Positions 52,915 through 62,810 of a stretch of 64,000 nt of DNA are shown one piece after another. The first letter of the stretch is position 1. Every line of letters begins with the position of its first letter. Origin of the DNA: Caldimonas thermodepolymerans. Lineage in GTDB: Bacteria; Pseudomonadota; Gammaproteobacteria; Burkholderiales; Burkholderiaceae_C. The position numbers and the translations under genes are program-made. The notes below the pieces were generated by a model. It saw only the letters and a program-made list of their open reading frames with translations. It had not been told where the DNA came from and searched no databases. Location: NCBI RefSeq assembly GCF_015476235.1, contig NZ_CP064338.1, positions 2,170,001 through 2,234,000 on the forward strand. The letters are read 5' to 3'.

Positions 52915-53492
52915 GCCGACACCTCCTTGTTCGCCGCCTGGTCACGCTGGTAGCCGCTGCGGCTGCCGAACAGCAGGTGGCGCTGCGACCAGTCGTGGGT
53001 CTTCTCCCACAGCGCGAGCACCTGAGGCGCCTCGTCCTCGAAGGACTTCAGGCGCACCGGGTCGTGGCAGGTGCGCGCGGTCAGCTCCAGGCGGTGGCCG
53101 GAGGGGTCGAAGAAGTAGATCGACTCGATGAAGTCGTCGTGGTTGGTCGGGCCGATCACCTTCAGCCCCTTGGCCTCCAGGTCGGCCTTGGCCTGGAGCA
53201 GCACCTCGACGCTCTCCACCTCGAACGCGAAGTGCTGCACCCAGTCGGGCGTGCCCGGGTCGCGGCCCGACGGCTCGCCGGGATCCTGCGGGCACTCGAA
53301 GAAGGCAATGCTCGAGCCATCTTCCATCTCGAAGAAGATGTGCACGTGCGGCGAATACTTGCCGGTGGACGGCACGTGGTCCTCGCCCATCGCGTGCGAG
53401 AACTTCAGCCCGAGCACCTCGGTGTAGAACTTGACCGTCTCGGCCGCATCCCGGCAACGGTACGCCGCATGGTGCAGCTTCTTGCAAAGCAT
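52911..53492 (-). CDS. VOC-family protein (extradiol dioxygenase or glyoxalase-like)
   Basis: A 193-residue VOC protein with two beta-alpha-beta-beta-beta modules. Likely metal ligands are His in KLHHAAYRCRD, His in DWVQHFAFEVESVEV and Glu in PSGHRLELTAR. The family includes type I extradiol dioxygenases and glyoxalases. Position between a flavin hydroxylase and a FAH hydrolase favours ring cleavage, but the protein is shorter than most type I dioxygenases, so the assignment is open. Confidence 0.85.
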   Translation of the reverse strand: MLCKKLHHAAYRCRDAAETVKFYTEVLGLKFSHAMGEDHVPSTGKYSPHVHIFFEMEDGSSIAFFECPQDPGEPSGRDPGTPDWVQHFAFEVESVEVLLQAKADLEAKGLKVIGPTNHDDFIESIYFFDPSGHRLELTARTCHDPVRLKSFEDEAPQVLALWEKTHDWSQRHLLFGSRSGYQRDQAANKEVSA

Positions 53493-53525
53493 GGTTGTCT
53501 CCTTGAATGGTCGGTATCGAAGGGA

Positions 53526-53867
53526 TCAGGACGCTTCGTCCGGCATGGGGTCCCACACCGGCGTGAAGAACGGGGCGGGCACCAGGATCTGCGAGGTCTG
53601 GCTGACCAGCAACGGCAGCATCCGGCTGACGTAGGCGCGGAACTCGGGGTCGGCCTGCAGCCGTGCCCGGCGCTCCTGGCGTTCGTCGAGATCCTTGAAC
53701 GCCCACATGTGGACGACCTGGTTCAGGCCGCCGATCTCGCTCGAGTAGTAGCCGACCAGGCGGCCCAGGATGCGCTTCTGCGGCGCCAGCCCCATGGACT
53801 CGTACAGCGCCAGGTACTCCCGGACCTTGCCGGGTTGCAGGACGTAGGTCCGTTGCTCGACGAACAT
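53526..53867 (-). CDS. NIPSNAP family protein
   Basis: A 113-residue ferredoxin-like-fold protein: FVEQRTYVLQPGKVREYLAL, LGRLVGYYSSEIGGLNQVVH, WAFKDLDERQERRARLQADP. These are NIPSNAP features. The family is common in aromatic and steroid catabolic clusters, without a settled role. It lies between the hydroxylase and the VOC gene. Confidence 0.9.
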   Translation of the reverse strand: MFVEQRTYVLQPGKVREYLALYESMGLAPQKRILGRLVGYYSSEIGGLNQVVHMWAFKDLDERQERRARLQADPEFRAYVSRMLPLLVSQTSQILVPAPFFTPVWDPMPDEAS

Positions 53868-53951
53868 CTGTCTGGATCCTCTCGTGCGTTGCGGGTCGTG
53901 CCCAATTTAGGAAGATGGCCGGGGGCTGTCTGTCCCGCCGGGCCGGGACAG

Positions 53952-55565
53952 TCAGGCCGCCATCGCGGGTTCCTCGACGAGCGCGGCCACCAGCTGGTCG
54001 CACAGCTCGCGCAGCGCCGCGGGGTCGTCGGCGCAGCCGAAGGCGTAGTGGTCCGGTCGCACCAGCGCGACGCGCGCGCCGCGCTCGCGGAACCAGTCGC
54101 GCGCCAGGTGCCCCTCCTCCTCGCAGCACCGCACGCCCGGCGCCTGGCCCAGCAGCACCACGCTGGCGCCGACGCGCTGCAGCGCCTGCTGCACCCGCGC
54201 GTCGATCCACTCCAGCGCCTGCGCGTCGGCCAGCACCAGCGAGAAGGAGCGACCCAGGCAGTCGTCCATGCGCACGCGCTGCGTGCCGCTGCGCACCCAG
54301 GGCTGCACGAACAGGTCACCCGCGCCGCACGCCAGCGTCCCGTCCGCGCGTCGGCCGAGCACACCAGTTTCCAGGCCCGGCACGAACTTCTGGCGGATGG
54401 TCTCGGCGGTGCCGTTGCGCAGCTGCTCGCCGAGCAGCTCGTCGCGGCGGCGGGCGGCCTCCAGGTCGAGCTCGCCGATGATCTGGCCGAAGGTCTTGGC
54501 ATGCGCGACGAGCGTGCGCACGTGCGGCTTGCGTTCCTGCGTGTAGCTGTGCAGCAACCGCGGGTGGTAGCCGCGGCGCATCACGCCCTCGAGCTTCCAG
54601 GCGAAGTTGTCGGCGTCTCGGATGCCGGCACACATGCCCTGGCCCATGAACGGCGGCGTCTGGTGTGCCGCGTCGCCCATCAGGAACACGCGCCGGTGCC
54701 CCCAGTCCTCGACCACCAGCGCGTGGAAGCGGTAGATCGCGACGCGGTGGATCTCGATCATGGAGACGTCGACGAAGTGCGAGAGCACCTCGAGCAGGCG
54801 CTCGCGGGACTCGAACGATTCCGGCCTCTCGTCCGGCAGGATCTTGATCTCCCAGCGCCGCAGGTCGCCCGGGCCGACGATGAAGGAGCCCGGCCGCCAC
54901 GGATGGCAGTACTGCGTCGCGCGCGGCGGCAACCCGGCGTCGCCGCGCAGCCAGGCATCGACGACGATCCACCATTCGTCGAAGGCCAGGTCCTCGATCG
55001 TGCCGTTCATCTGCCGGCGCACCACGCTGCGCGCGCCGTCGCTGCCCACCAGGTAACGTCCGCGCAGCGTGACCGGCCGGTCGTCGGACAGGCGGTTCAG
55101 GTGCACGACGACGTCCTCCTCGCGCTCCTCGTAACGCACCAGCTCGTGCGCGAGGTAGGTATGCACCGTGTCGAAGCGCTCGACGCCGCGCCGCAGGCTG
55201 CGCTCCAGCGTCGGCTGCACGAACATCCACGTCGGCTCCCACGACAGCGGGTGCGGGGCCGGCGCAGGGTAGAAGCGCTTGATGACCTGGTCGTGCAGGC
55301 CGATGTAGTCGGTGCCCGGGTGCGGGATGGTGTCGGCCGAGATCTCGTCGGCCAGCCCGCAGGCCTGGAAGATCCGCATCACCTCGTGGTCCGCCGTGAT
55401 CGCGCGCGGCTTGTCGTACACGTCGGGCAGCTTGTCGACCACCGCCACGGTGAAGCCGCGCAGCCCCAGCAGGTTGGCCAGCGTCGCGCCGGTCGGCCCG
55501 TAGCCGACGATGATCACGTCATAGGGAGCCGGCGCCGCTGCATCGTTCGTGGCACGCGTGTCCAT
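53952..55565 (-). CDS. FAD-dependent aromatic hydroxylase, MhpA-like
   Basis: A 537-residue class A flavoprotein monooxygenase. The FAD dinucleotide motif is IIVGYGPTGATLANLLG (about 21-37), the DG motif is GSDGARSVVR, and the GD motif is GDAAHQTPPFMGQGM. It resembles 3-(3-hydroxyphenyl)propionate hydroxylase, which adds an ortho hydroxyl using NADH and O2. The real substrate is not known. The start at 55565 has GAAAGGAC upstream. It is the first gene of the leftward catabolic operon. Confidence 0.9.
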   Translation of the reverse strand: MDTRATNDAAAPAPYDVIIVGYGPTGATLANLLGLRGFTVAVVDKLPDVYDKPRAITADHEVMRIFQACGLADEISADTIPHPGTDYIGLHDQVIKRFYPAPAPHPLSWEPTWMFVQPTLERSLRRGVERFDTVHTYLAHELVRYEEREEDVVVHLNRLSDDRPVTLRGRYLVGSDGARSVVRRQMNGTIEDLAFDEWWIVVDAWLRGDAGLPPRATQYCHPWRPGSFIVGPGDLRRWEIKILPDERPESFESRERLLEVLSHFVDVSMIEIHRVAIYRFHALVVEDWGHRRVFLMGDAAHQTPPFMGQGMCAGIRDADNFAWKLEGVMRRGYHPRLLHSYTQERKPHVRTLVAHAKTFGQIIGELDLEAARRRDELLGEQLRNGTAETIRQKFVPGLETGVLGRRADGTLACGAGDLFVQPWVRSGTQRVRMDDCLGRSFSLVLADAQALEWIDARVQQALQRVGASVVLLGQAPGVRCCEEEGHLARDWFRERGARVALVRPDHYAFGCADDPAALRELCDQLVAALVEEPAMAA

Positions 55566-55913
55566 GTCCTCGTTGTCCTTTCCTGTCTCCTGGCCGGAAC
55601 GCATGCAAGTGGCGCAGCGTCTGTCGCGTTGCCGTCGTTCCGGTCTGGCAGGCATTGTGGAAACCGCACCGGCTCGCGTCTGCCCCGGCGAAAGGGGACA
55701 GCCGCGCCGGAACGTGCACGCGCGCAGGCGCCGGGCGCGGCCGTGCGATGCGTGGGGCGGAGGTGGTCCGGCATGGGCCGGGTGACGGGACAGGAACGGA
55801 GCGCGGCAGCACGCTGCCGCGGCGCATGCCTGGTGGAGGAGCGCGCGTGCGTGGACGGTGGAGTGCGCGCCATGCCCGGTCCGTGGTGCCGGGCAGGCAG
55901 GAAAGGACAGGCA
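55566..55913. other. Intergenic region upstream of the flavin hydroxylase
   Basis: About 350 bp with no gene that I can support; frames here are Arg/Pro-rich shadow ORFs. It must hold the promoter of the hydroxylase operon, but I see no convincing -35/-10 pair or palindrome. Confidence 0.4.
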
Positions 55914-55942
55914 ACAAAAAAGCCGCTCGAAAGCGGCTTTTC
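55914..55942 (-). terminator. Rho-independent terminator after tRNA-Ser
   Basis: AAAAAAGCCGCT and AGCGGCTTTT pair around CGAA; read on the minus strand the stem is followed by TTTTTTGTTG. It lies 12 bp past the CCA end of the tRNA gene. Confidence 0.85.
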
Positions 55943-55953
55943 TGCTTTGGCCT

Positions 55954-56046
55954 TGGCGGAGACGGAGGGATTCGAACCCTCGATGCGGCTCTACACCGCA
56001 TACTCCCTTAGCAGGGGAGCACCTTCGGCCTCTCGGTCACGTCTCC
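55954..56046 (-). tRNA. serX: tRNA-Ser(GCU)
   Basis: The minus strand folds as a class II tRNA: acceptor stem GGAGACG pairs with CGTCTCC, discriminator G, then an encoded CCA (55956-55954). The anticodon loop CTGCTAA gives anticodon GCU, which reads AGC and AGU. A long variable arm (ATGCGGTGTAGAGCCGCAT) marks serine. The T loop is GGTTCGAATCC. The symbol is a convention for this isoacceptor and may differ here. Confidence 0.95.
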
Positions 56047-56102
56047 AACCGGAAAATCGGCGAAAGCGGCATTCTAAACCGGAAAATGCCTCTGCGGCGA
56101 AA

Positions 56103-57374
56103 TCAGGCCGCAGATTCCTGGTCCAGCCCGAACGCCTTGTGCAGCGCGCGCACGGCGAGCTCCATGTACTTCTCGTCGATCACGACGCTGGTCTTGATCT
56201 CGCTCGTGGTGATCATCTTGATGTTGATGCCTTCCTCGCTCAGCGCGCGGAACATCGTCGCGGCCACGCCGGCGTGCGAGCGCATGCCGATGCCGACGAT
56301 GGACACCTTGCAGATCTTGGTGTCGCCGATCACCTTCTCGGCGCCCAGCGCGGGCACCACCTTGCTGTTCAGCAGGTCCATCGTCTTCTCGTAGTCGTTG
56401 CGATGGACCGTGAACGAGAAGTCGGTCTTGCCCTCGTGCGAGACGTTCTGCAGGATCACGTCGACGTCGATGTTCGCGTCGGCCACCGCACCGAGGATCT
56501 GGTACGCGATGCCCGGGCGGTCCGGCACACCGATCACGGTGATCTTGGCTTCGTCGCGGTTGAAGGCGATGCCCGACACAACGGCTTGTTCCATGTTCTC
56601 GTCTTCCTCAAAGGTGATCAGCGTTCCCGACCTGGCTTCTTCCTCGATCGGGATGTCCCACGGCGTGAAGCTCGACAGCACACGCAGCGGCACGCGGTAC
56701 TTGCCGGCGAACTCGACCGACCGGATCTGCAGCACCTTGGAGCCGAGGCTGGCCATCTCCAGCATTTCCTCGAAGCTGATGGTGCGCAGGCGACGCGCCT
56801 CGGGCACGATGCGCGGGTCGGTGGTGTAGACGCCGTCGACGTCGGTGTAGATCAGGCACTCGTCGGCCTTCATCGCCGCGGCCACCGCGACGGCCGAAGT
56901 GTCGGAACCGCCGCGGCCCAGCGTGGTGATGTTGCCATCGTCGTCGATGCCCTGGAAGCCGGTGATGATGACGATCTTTCCGGCGTCCAGGTCGGCGCGC
57001 ACGCGGGCGTCATCGATGCTCTGGATGCGCGCCTTGGTGTAGGCGGAGTCGGTCTTGATGGGCACCTGCCAGCCGGTGTAGCTCACCGCCTGCAGCCCTT
57101 CGGCCTGCAGCGCGATCGACAGCAGCCCCACCGAGACCTGCTCGCCGGTGGCGGCGATCATGTCCAGCTCGCGGGCGTATGCGGTGGTCTGCGTGGACGG
57201 CGCAAGTTCCTTGGCCAGGGCAAGCAGCCGGTTGGTTTCGCCGCTCATGGCCGACGGCACCACCACCATCTGGTGGCCGGCCCGTGCCCATTTGGCGACG
57301 CGCTTGGCGACGTTGCGGATGCGCTCGGTCGAGCCCATCGAGGTGCCGCCGTACTTGTGAACGATCAGTGCCAT
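56103..57374 (-). CDS. lysC: Aspartate kinase
   Basis: A 423-residue monofunctional aspartokinase: first step of the Lys/Thr/Met/diaminopimelate pathway (Asp to aspartyl phosphate). VHKYGGTSMGSTERI is the N-terminal signature, TLGRGGSDTSAVAVAAAM binds substrate, and two ACT domains (about 265-423, e.g. VIGVPDRPGIAYQIL and KVSIVGIGMRSHAGVAATMF) mediate feedback control. A TACAAT -10-like box lies at 57456-57451. It stands between tilS and tRNA-Ser. Confidence 0.96.
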   Translation of the reverse strand: MALIVHKYGGTSMGSTERIRNVAKRVAKWARAGHQMVVVPSAMSGETNRLLALAKELAPSTQTTAYARELDMIAATGEQVSVGLLSIALQAEGLQAVSYTGWQVPIKTDSAYTKARIQSIDDARVRADLDAGKIVIITGFQGIDDDGNITTLGRGGSDTSAVAVAAAMKADECLIYTDVDGVYTTDPRIVPEARRLRTISFEEMLEMASLGSKVLQIRSVEFAGKYRVPLRVLSSFTPWDIPIEEEARSGTLITFEEDENMEQAVVSGIAFNRDEAKITVIGVPDRPGIAYQILGAVADANIDVDVILQNVSHEGKTDFSFTVHRNDYEKTMDLLNSKVVPALGAEKVIGDTKICKVSIVGIGMRSHAGVAATMFRALSEEGINIKMITTSEIKTSVVIDEKYMELAVRALHKAFGLDQESAA

Positions 57375-57450
57375 CGAAGTCCGGTACTGGGAGTTGGGTG
57401 CGCGGGAGGTCGGAAGTCAGGATTCGCGCCGCGTCGCGAACGAAACGGCG

Positions 57451-57484
57451 ATTGTATCCTGTTGCAGCGCAGCAACCCGGACGC
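57451..57484 (-). promoter_or_regulatory. Candidate lysC promoter
   Basis: TACAAT (57456-57451) is a good -10 about 77 bp before lysC. Just upstream GTTGC and GCAAC face each other around AGCGCA (57461-57476); the -35 is unclear. The inverted repeat could instead belong to the end of tilS. Confidence 0.35.
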
Positions 57485-57492
57485 GGGGGCCT

Positions 57493-58818
57493 TCAGGCCG
57501 GAGCCAGCGGCTCCCAGCGCAGCGTCACGCGTGAGCGGCCGGGCATGGCCACGGCGCGCGCATCCAGGCCCAGCCCCGGCACGAACACCAGGGCATCGCC
57601 CGCGTACAGCAGCGGCCCCTGGCGCGCCCAGCCAGGCACGCCGGCCTGCTGGAACTGCTTCTTCAGGCTGCGCGGCGGCCGCCCTGCCCCGGCCTGGAAC
57701 CGCTCGCCGCCCTGGCGCGGCACGAGGCGCAGCGCCTCCAGCAGCGCCAGCGGCACGCCGCCGCAGCCATCGCAGCGCTCCACGTGCAGCACGCCGCCCC
57801 AGCCCGGCAGTTCGTAGCGGCCGGCGCGGCGCACCTGCAGCAAGGTCTCCGGCATCGGTGCGCCCGCCGGCGCCGCGGCGACCGCCGGCTGCCAGCGCAG
57901 CACCCCGCGGTAGCTGCGCAGCACGCCCTGCGGCAGCGGCCACTGGCCGGTGCGCACGCACGGCAGCTCGTCCCACAGGCGGTCCACCCAGCTGGCGGGC
58001 AAGGGCTCGCCGGCCTGTGCGCGGTACCAAGCCCGCAAGGCGTTGCGCGCGCGTGCGGCACCGAGCGCCTGCCAGGGCTGCAGCTGCAGGCCCTGCGGCG
58101 TCGCCACGACGGCCAGGTCCTGCGCGGCCAGTTCGTCCAGGCAGGCGGCCGCCTCGCGCGCCCAGGCGGCGGCATCGGCCAGCGCGGCCTCGGCCTGCCC
58201 GAAGGCCTGCGTCAGGGCCGGCCACACCTGCAGGCGCAGGCGGTTGCGGGCATAGCGGGCGTCGGCATTGCTGTCGTCATCGACGTAGCGCAGGCGATAG
58301 CGCCGCACGTAGGCCTCGATCGCTGCGCGCGGCTGGGCGAGCCACGGGCGCACCCAGGCCACGCCGTCGCGCTCGACCGCCACCGGCATGCCGGCCAGCC
58401 CGGCCACACCCGCGCCGCGCAGCGCCTGCAACAGGAAGGTCTCGGCCTGGTCCTGGCGGTGGTGGGCCAGCAGCACCGTGTTCGCACCATGCGACAAGGC
58501 CATCTCGCGCAGCGCGGCATAGCGCGCGTCGCGCGCGACCGCCTCGATGCTCTCTCCCTTGCCGGGTCGAAGGTCCAGCCGCCGGCTGACGAAGGTGACC
58601 GGCCAGCCCCGGCGCCGCCAGGCGGCGCACTGCCGCTCGCAATGGTCCAGCCACGCGTCGGCCTGCGGCTGCAGGCCATGATGGACATGCAGGGCCAGCA
58701 CCTGGACGCCTGCGTCCCGTGCGGCCCTGAGCGTGGCATGGAGCAAGGCGCTGGAATCGCGCCCGCCGCTGTAGGCCACCGCCACGCACGGGCGATCGGC
58801 CGACAGCCGCGCGTTCAT
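57493..58818 (-). CDS. tilS: tRNA(Ile)-lysidine synthetase
   Basis: A 441-residue N-type ATP pyrophosphatase. The PP-loop [13 protein letters not shown] (17-22) is intact; [11 protein letters not shown] and [15 protein letters not shown] follow, and [12 protein letters not shown] is a TilS signature. TilS and TilS-C substrate-binding domains fill the rest. It modifies C34 of tRNA-Ile2 to lysidine, needed to read AUA. Its start overlaps the accA stop (TGATG). Confidence 0.95.
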   Translation of the reverse strand: MNARLSADRPCVAVAYSGGRDSSALLHATLRAARDAGVQVLALHVHHGLQPQADAWLDHCERQCAAWRRRGWPVTFVSRRLDLRPGKGESIEAVARDARYAALREMALSHGANTVLLAHHRQDQAETFLLQALRGAGVAGLAGMPVAVERDGVAWVRPWLAQPRAAIEAYVRRYRLRYVDDDSNADARYARNRLRLQVWPALTQAFGQAEAALADAAAWAREAAACLDELAAQDLAVVATPQGLQLQPWQALGAARARNALRAWYRAQAGEPLPASWVDRLWDELPCVRTGQWPLPQGVLRSYRGVLRWQPAVAAAPAGAPMPETLLQVRRAGRYELPGWGGVLHVERCDGCGGVPLALLEALRLVPRQGGERFQAGAGRPPRSLKKQFQQAGVPGWARQGPLLYAGDALVFVPGLGLDARAVAMPGRSRVTLRWEPLAPA

Positions 58819-59789
58819 CAGCGCTCTTTGGTGTCGATGAAGCGCCCGTAGCTCTGCAGGCGCTCGTAGCGGCGCTGCAGCAGCTCCTTGGGCTTGAGGT
58901 CGCTGACCTGGCGCAGCGCATCGTTGAGCGCACGCTTCAGGTAGGCCGCCATCTGCTTCGGATCGCGGTGTGCACCGCCGACCGGTTCATTGACGATCTT
59001 GTCGATCAGGCCCAGCGCCTTCAGGCGGTGCGCCGTGATGCCCAGTGCATCGGCCGCTTCGGCGGCACGGTCGGCGGTCTTCCAGAGGATGGAGGCGCAA
59101 CCTTCCGGCGAGATCACCGAGTACACCGAGTACTGCAGCATCAGCACCTGGTCACCGACGCTGATCGCCAGCGCGCCGCCGGAGCCGCCCTCGCCGATGA
59201 TGGTCGCGATGATGGGCACTTCCAGCTGCGCCATCTCGAAGATGTTGCGGCCGATCGCCTCGGACTGGCCGCGCTCCTCGGCGCCGATGCCCGGGTACGC
59301 GCCTGGCGTGTCGACGAAGGTGAACACCGGCAGGCCGAACTTCTCGGCCAGCTTCATCAGGCGCAGCGCCTTGCGGTAGCCCTCGGGACGCGACATGCCG
59401 AAGTTGCGCGCGGCGCGCTCCTTGGTGTCGCGGCCCTTCTGGTGGCCGATCACCATGCAGGCCTGCCCGTTGAAGCGCGCCAGGCCGCCGACGATGGACT
59501 GGTCGTCGGCAAAATGGCGGTCGCCGTGCAGTTCCTGGAACTCGGTGAAGATCTCGTTGATGTAGTCCAGCGTGTACGGCCGCTGCGGGTGCCGTGCAAT
59601 CTGCGTGACCTGCCAGGGGGACAGGTTGGCGTAGATGTCCTTGGTCAGCTGCAGGCTCTTCTTGCTGAGCCGGTCGATCTCTTCGGAGATGTCGACGGCC
59701 GACTCGGTCTGGACGTAGCGCAGCTCGTCGATCTTGGTTTCAAGCTCGGCAATGGGCTGCTCGAACTCGAGAAAGTGTCGTTTACTCAT
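58818..59789 (-). CDS. accA: Acetyl-CoA carboxylase carboxyltransferase subunit alpha
   Basis: A 323-residue crotonase-fold subunit of the first fatty-acid synthesis enzyme. [20 protein letters not shown] is the family start; [20 protein letters not shown] and [20 protein letters not shown] are the oxyanion and active-site segments; [15 protein letters not shown] follows. With AccD it forms malonyl-CoA. It overlaps tilS and follows the glycosylase gene by 56 bp. Confidence 0.97.
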   Translation of the reverse strand: MSKRHFLEFEQPIAELETKIDELRYVQTESAVDISEEIDRLSKKSLQLTKDIYANLSPWQVTQIARHPQRPYTLDYINEIFTEFQELHGDRHFADDQSIVGGLARFNGQACMVIGHQKGRDTKERAARNFGMSRPEGYRKALRLMKLAEKFGLPVFTFVDTPGAYPGIGAEERGQSEAIGRNIFEMAQLEVPIIATIIGEGGSGGALAISVGDQVLMLQYSVYSVISPEGCASILWKTADRAAEAADALGITAHRLKALGLIDKIVNEPVGGAHRDPKQMAAYLKRALNDALRQVSDLKPKELLQRRYERLQSYGRFIDTKER

Positions 59790-59845
59790 CCCAAGTCATC
59801 CATCTGTGAACGAGGCGCCTCGCGCTTCTTATGGTTGTATGGTGG

Positions 59846-60493
59846 TCAGTATTCCACCGGCAGGGGGTCGAGGCTGCGCCAAATGTACCACGTGGCCACC
59901 GAGCGAAACGGGGCCCAGGCCTCGCCCACTTCCCGGGCTTCCGCCCGCGACACCGGCTCGCCGCTGAAGTAGTTGATGCTGATGCCCTTGAGCAGGCCGA
60001 GGTCGTCCAGCGGCAGCACGTTCGGGCGCATCAGGTGGAAGATGAGGAACATCTCGGCCGTCCAGCGGCCGATGCCGCGGATGGCCACCAGTTCCTCGAT
60101 GATGGCTTCGTCCTCCATCGCCGCCCATTCCTTGACGTGCACCGCGCCACTGTGGAAGTGGCTGGCCAGGTCACGCAGGTACTCCACCTTGCGCGCGGAC
60201 AGCCCGGCCGTGCGCAGCGCCTCGACGGGCAGCTGCAGCACCTCGGCCGGCGAGATCCGGTTGGACGGCCCGCTCAGCAGCGCCGCGAAGCGGTCCCAGA
60301 CCGCCTGCGCCGCCTTGACCGAGATCTGCTGCCCCACGATGGAGCGCGCCAGCGTCGTGAAGGCGTCGCCGCGGCTTTGCAGCCGGGCCTCGCCGAAGCG
60401 CGGGATCAGCTTGCGCATCACGCGGTCGCGCCGCGACAGATGCTTGCACGCCTCGTCCCAGTAGTCGGGCGTGACGACCTTGGACATCGCCAT
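59846..60493 (-). CDS. DNA-3-methyladenine glycosylase II (HhH-GPD)
   Basis: A 215-residue HhH-GPD base excision enzyme. The helix-hairpin-helix and catalytic Asp segment is AIRGIGRWTAEMFLIFHLMR then PNVLPLDDLG, with the Asp after the Pro-rich turn. SIVGQQISVKAAQAVWDRF is another AlkA/MAG signature. It removes 3-methyladenine and related alkylated bases. No Fe-S Cys cluster is present, so it is the AlkA/Mag type, not Nth/MutY. It starts 9 bp after cysS. Confidence 0.93.
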   Translation of the reverse strand: MAMSKVVTPDYWDEACKHLSRRDRVMRKLIPRFGEARLQSRGDAFTTLARSIVGQQISVKAAQAVWDRFAALLSGPSNRISPAEVLQLPVEALRTAGLSARKVEYLRDLASHFHSGAVHVKEWAAMEDEAIIEELVAIRGIGRWTAEMFLIFHLMRPNVLPLDDLGLLKGISINYFSGEPVSRAEAREVGEAWAPFRSVATWYIWRSLDPLPVEY

Positions 60494-60502
60494 GCGCCGC
60501 CC

Positions 60503-61882
60503 TCAGGCCCGCACCCAGGTGGTGCCCTGCGGCGTGTCCTGCAGCACGATGCCCTGCTCGGCCAGCGCGGCGCGGATGCGGTCGGCCTCGGCGTAGTTCT
60601 TGGCCTTCTTCGCCGCCGCGCGGGCCTCGATCTGCGCCTGGATCGCCGCTTCGTCCAGCCCGCCGGTGTGTCCGCCCTGCAGGTACTCGCGCGGCGAGCC
60701 CTGGAGAATGCCCAGCGTGCCACCCAGCGCCTTCAGCAGGCCGGCCAGCGCGGCCGAGCGCGTGCGGTTCACTTCCGTGGCCAGCTCGAACAGCACCGCC
60801 ACCGCCTCGGCGGTGTTGAAGTCGTCGTTCATCGCCGCGCGGAAACGCGCCGCGTGCGGCTCGTTCCAGTCGATGCTCACCTCGGCGGGCGGCACCGCGT
60901 CCAGCGCCGTGTACAGGCGACGCAGGGCATGGCGCGCGTCCTCGAGGTGCGCATCGCTGTAGTTGAACTGGCTGCGGTAGTGCGTGCGCAGCATGAAGAA
61001 GCGCAGCGTCTGCCCGTCGTAGCTCTTGAGCACGTCGCGGATGGTGAAGAAGTTGCCGAGCGACTTCGACATCTTCTCGTTGTCGACGTTGACGAAGCCG
61101 TTGTGCATCCACACGTTGACGAACGGCTTGCCCGTCGCGCCTTCGCTTTGCGCGATCTCGTTCTCGTGGTGCGGGAACTGCAGGTCCATGCCGCCACCGT
61201 GGATGTCGAAATGCTCGCCCAGCAGCGCGCAGCTCATCGCGGAGCACTCGATGTGCCAGCCCGGACGCCCGCGGCCGAACGGCGCATCCCATTTTGCATC
61301 GTCGGGTTCGGTGTCCTTGGCCGCCTTCCACAGCACGAAGTCGAGCGGGTCTTCCTTGTCCCCGGATACCGCGACACGCTCGCCCGCGCGCAGCTGGTCG
61401 AGCGACTTGCCCGACAGCTTGCCGTAACCGGGGAAACGCCGCACCGCGAAGTTCACGTCGCCGTGCGGCGTGCGATAGGCCAGGCCCCTGTCTTCGAGCT
61501 GCTCGATCATGCGCACCATCTGCGGCACGTACTCGGTCGCGCGCGGCTCGTGGGTCGGCGGCTCGATGCCCAGCGCCGCGATGTCCTCGTGCATGGCCTG
61601 GGCCATCTCCTCGGTCAGCTGGCGGATCGTGATGCCGCGCTCCAGCGCCCGCCGGATGATCTTGTCGTCGATGTCGGTGATGTTGCGCACGTAGGTGACG
61701 CGGTAGCCGAGCACCTTGAGCCAGCGCTGTACCACGTCGAACGCCAGCATCATGCGCGCGTGCCCGATATGGCAGTAGTCGTAGATCGTCATTCCGCACA
61801 CGTACATGCGCACGTGGCCGGGCTCGATCGGCTCGAACGGTTCTTGGCGGCGCGTGAGGGAGTTGTAGATCGACAGCGTCAT
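60503..61882 (-). CDS. cysS: Cysteinyl-tRNA synthetase
   Basis: A 459-residue class I synthetase. [18 protein letters not shown] holds the Zn-binding Cys and the HIGH motif (38-41); KMSKSLGN is near residue 270; [10 protein letters not shown] supplies another Zn Cys/His. The C-terminal anticodon domain is present. Co-directional with the glycosylase gene. Confidence 0.97.
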   Translation of the reverse strand: MTLSIYNSLTRRQEPFEPIEPGHVRMYVCGMTIYDYCHIGHARMMLAFDVVQRWLKVLGYRVTYVRNITDIDDKIIRRALERGITIRQLTEEMAQAMHEDIAALGIEPPTHEPRATEYVPQMVRMIEQLEDRGLAYRTPHGDVNFAVRRFPGYGKLSGKSLDQLRAGERVAVSGDKEDPLDFVLWKAAKDTEPDDAKWDAPFGRGRPGWHIECSAMSCALLGEHFDIHGGGMDLQFPHHENEIAQSEGATGKPFVNVWMHNGFVNVDNEKMSKSLGNFFTIRDVLKSYDGQTLRFFMLRTHYRSQFNYSDAHLEDARHALRRLYTALDAVPPAEVSIDWNEPHAARFRAAMNDDFNTAEAVAVLFELATEVNRTRSAALAGLLKALGGTLGILQGSPREYLQGGHTGGLDEAAIQAQIEARAAAKKAKNYAEADRIRAALAEQGIVLQDTPQGTTWVRA

Positions 61883-62241
61883 GAACGGATCTGCGAAATG
61901 AATCGCCGGGCTTCGGTACGGGAGATCAGCGGGCCGGGAGCCGGGCGCCGAGGCCGGCGCAGCGACACATGAAGGGTCGCGGAAATTTCAACACGGCGCC
62001 AGACCTCGAGGGATGCGGGTTTGCAGGGATGGCCGCGAGGGGCACAGTAGAATCCGACGAGTATATCCGCTATGCCGTCATGGCATCGTGCCCTGCCCGG
62101 ACAGGCAGGATGCCGACGTGCTGCTGCCCGCGCCAGCCTGCGCCGCTGCCCGCGCCATCGCATGCACCACCCGCGTGCACAACCGCCCGCCCCGGACGGG
62201 GCGACAATGGCGCGATGACTGCTGTCCCAAGGAGTGTCTGG
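61883..62241. other. Divergent promoter region between cysS and the cyclophilin gene
   Basis: About 360 bp with no gene I can support. It must hold the promoters for cysS and for the plus-strand cyclophilin, but I do not see a clear -35/-10 pair. AAGGAG at 62229-62234 is the ribosome binding site of the cyclophilin gene. Confidence 0.4.
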
Positions 62242-62808
62242 ATGACGATCAAGTTGCGCCATGTCCTCGCGACGCTGACGCTGACCGCCGCCCTCGCCCC
62301 GCTCGCCTCGGCGCAGACGGTGCGCATGACCACCTCGATGGGCGACATCGTGCTGGAACTGGACGCCGCCCGCGCACCGAAGACGGTGGAGAACTTCCTG
62401 CAGTACGTGCGCGCCGGCCACTACGACGGCACGGTGTTCCACCGCGTGATCGAGAACTTCATGATCCAGGGCGGCGGCTTCACGCCCGACATGGCGCAGA
62501 AGCCGACGCGCGAGCCGATCCCGCTGGAGAGCCGCAACGGCCGGTCGAACCGGCGCGGCACGATCGCGATGGCGCGCACCTCGCACCCGCATTCCGCGAC
62601 CGCGCAGTTCTTCATCAATGTCAAGGACAATGTCTTCCTCGACGCCGCCAACTCGCGCGATGGCTACGGTTACGCGGTGTTCGGCAAGGTGGTCGCCGGC
62701 ATGGACGTCGTCGACAACATCAAGCGCGTGCGCACCACGACGGTGGGCATGCATCAGGACGTGCCGGTCGAGCCGGTCGTCATCCAGAAGGTCACCGTGG
62801 AGAAATGA
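62242..62808 (+). CDS. Periplasmic peptidyl-prolyl cis-trans isomerase (cyclophilin type)
   Basis: A 188-residue cyclophilin with a Sec signal ([21 protein letters not shown], cleavage near residue 21). Active-site blocks [15 protein letters not shown] and [12 protein letters not shown] are intact. It speeds proline isomerisation of exported proteins. AAGGAG 7 bp upstream decides the start at 62242; an ATG at 62215 lacks such a site. The second cyclophilin gene begins 2 bp after its stop. Confidence 0.92.
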   Translation: MTIKLRHVLATLTLTAALAPLASAQTVRMTTSMGDIVLELDAARAPKTVENFLQYVRAGHYDGTVFHRVIENFMIQGGGFTPDMAQKPTREPIPLESRNGRSNRRGTIAMARTSHPHSATAQFFINVKDNVFLDAANSRDGYGYAVFGKVVAGMDVVDNIKRVRTTTVGMHQDVPVEPVVIQKVTVEK

Positions 62809-62810
62809 AC

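Noticed and set aside
52683-58589. A 1968-codon plus-strand open frame across the catabolic and housekeeping genes
   Set aside because: It crosses the tRNA gene, a terminator and several genes with good motifs; typical of about 70% G+C DNA.
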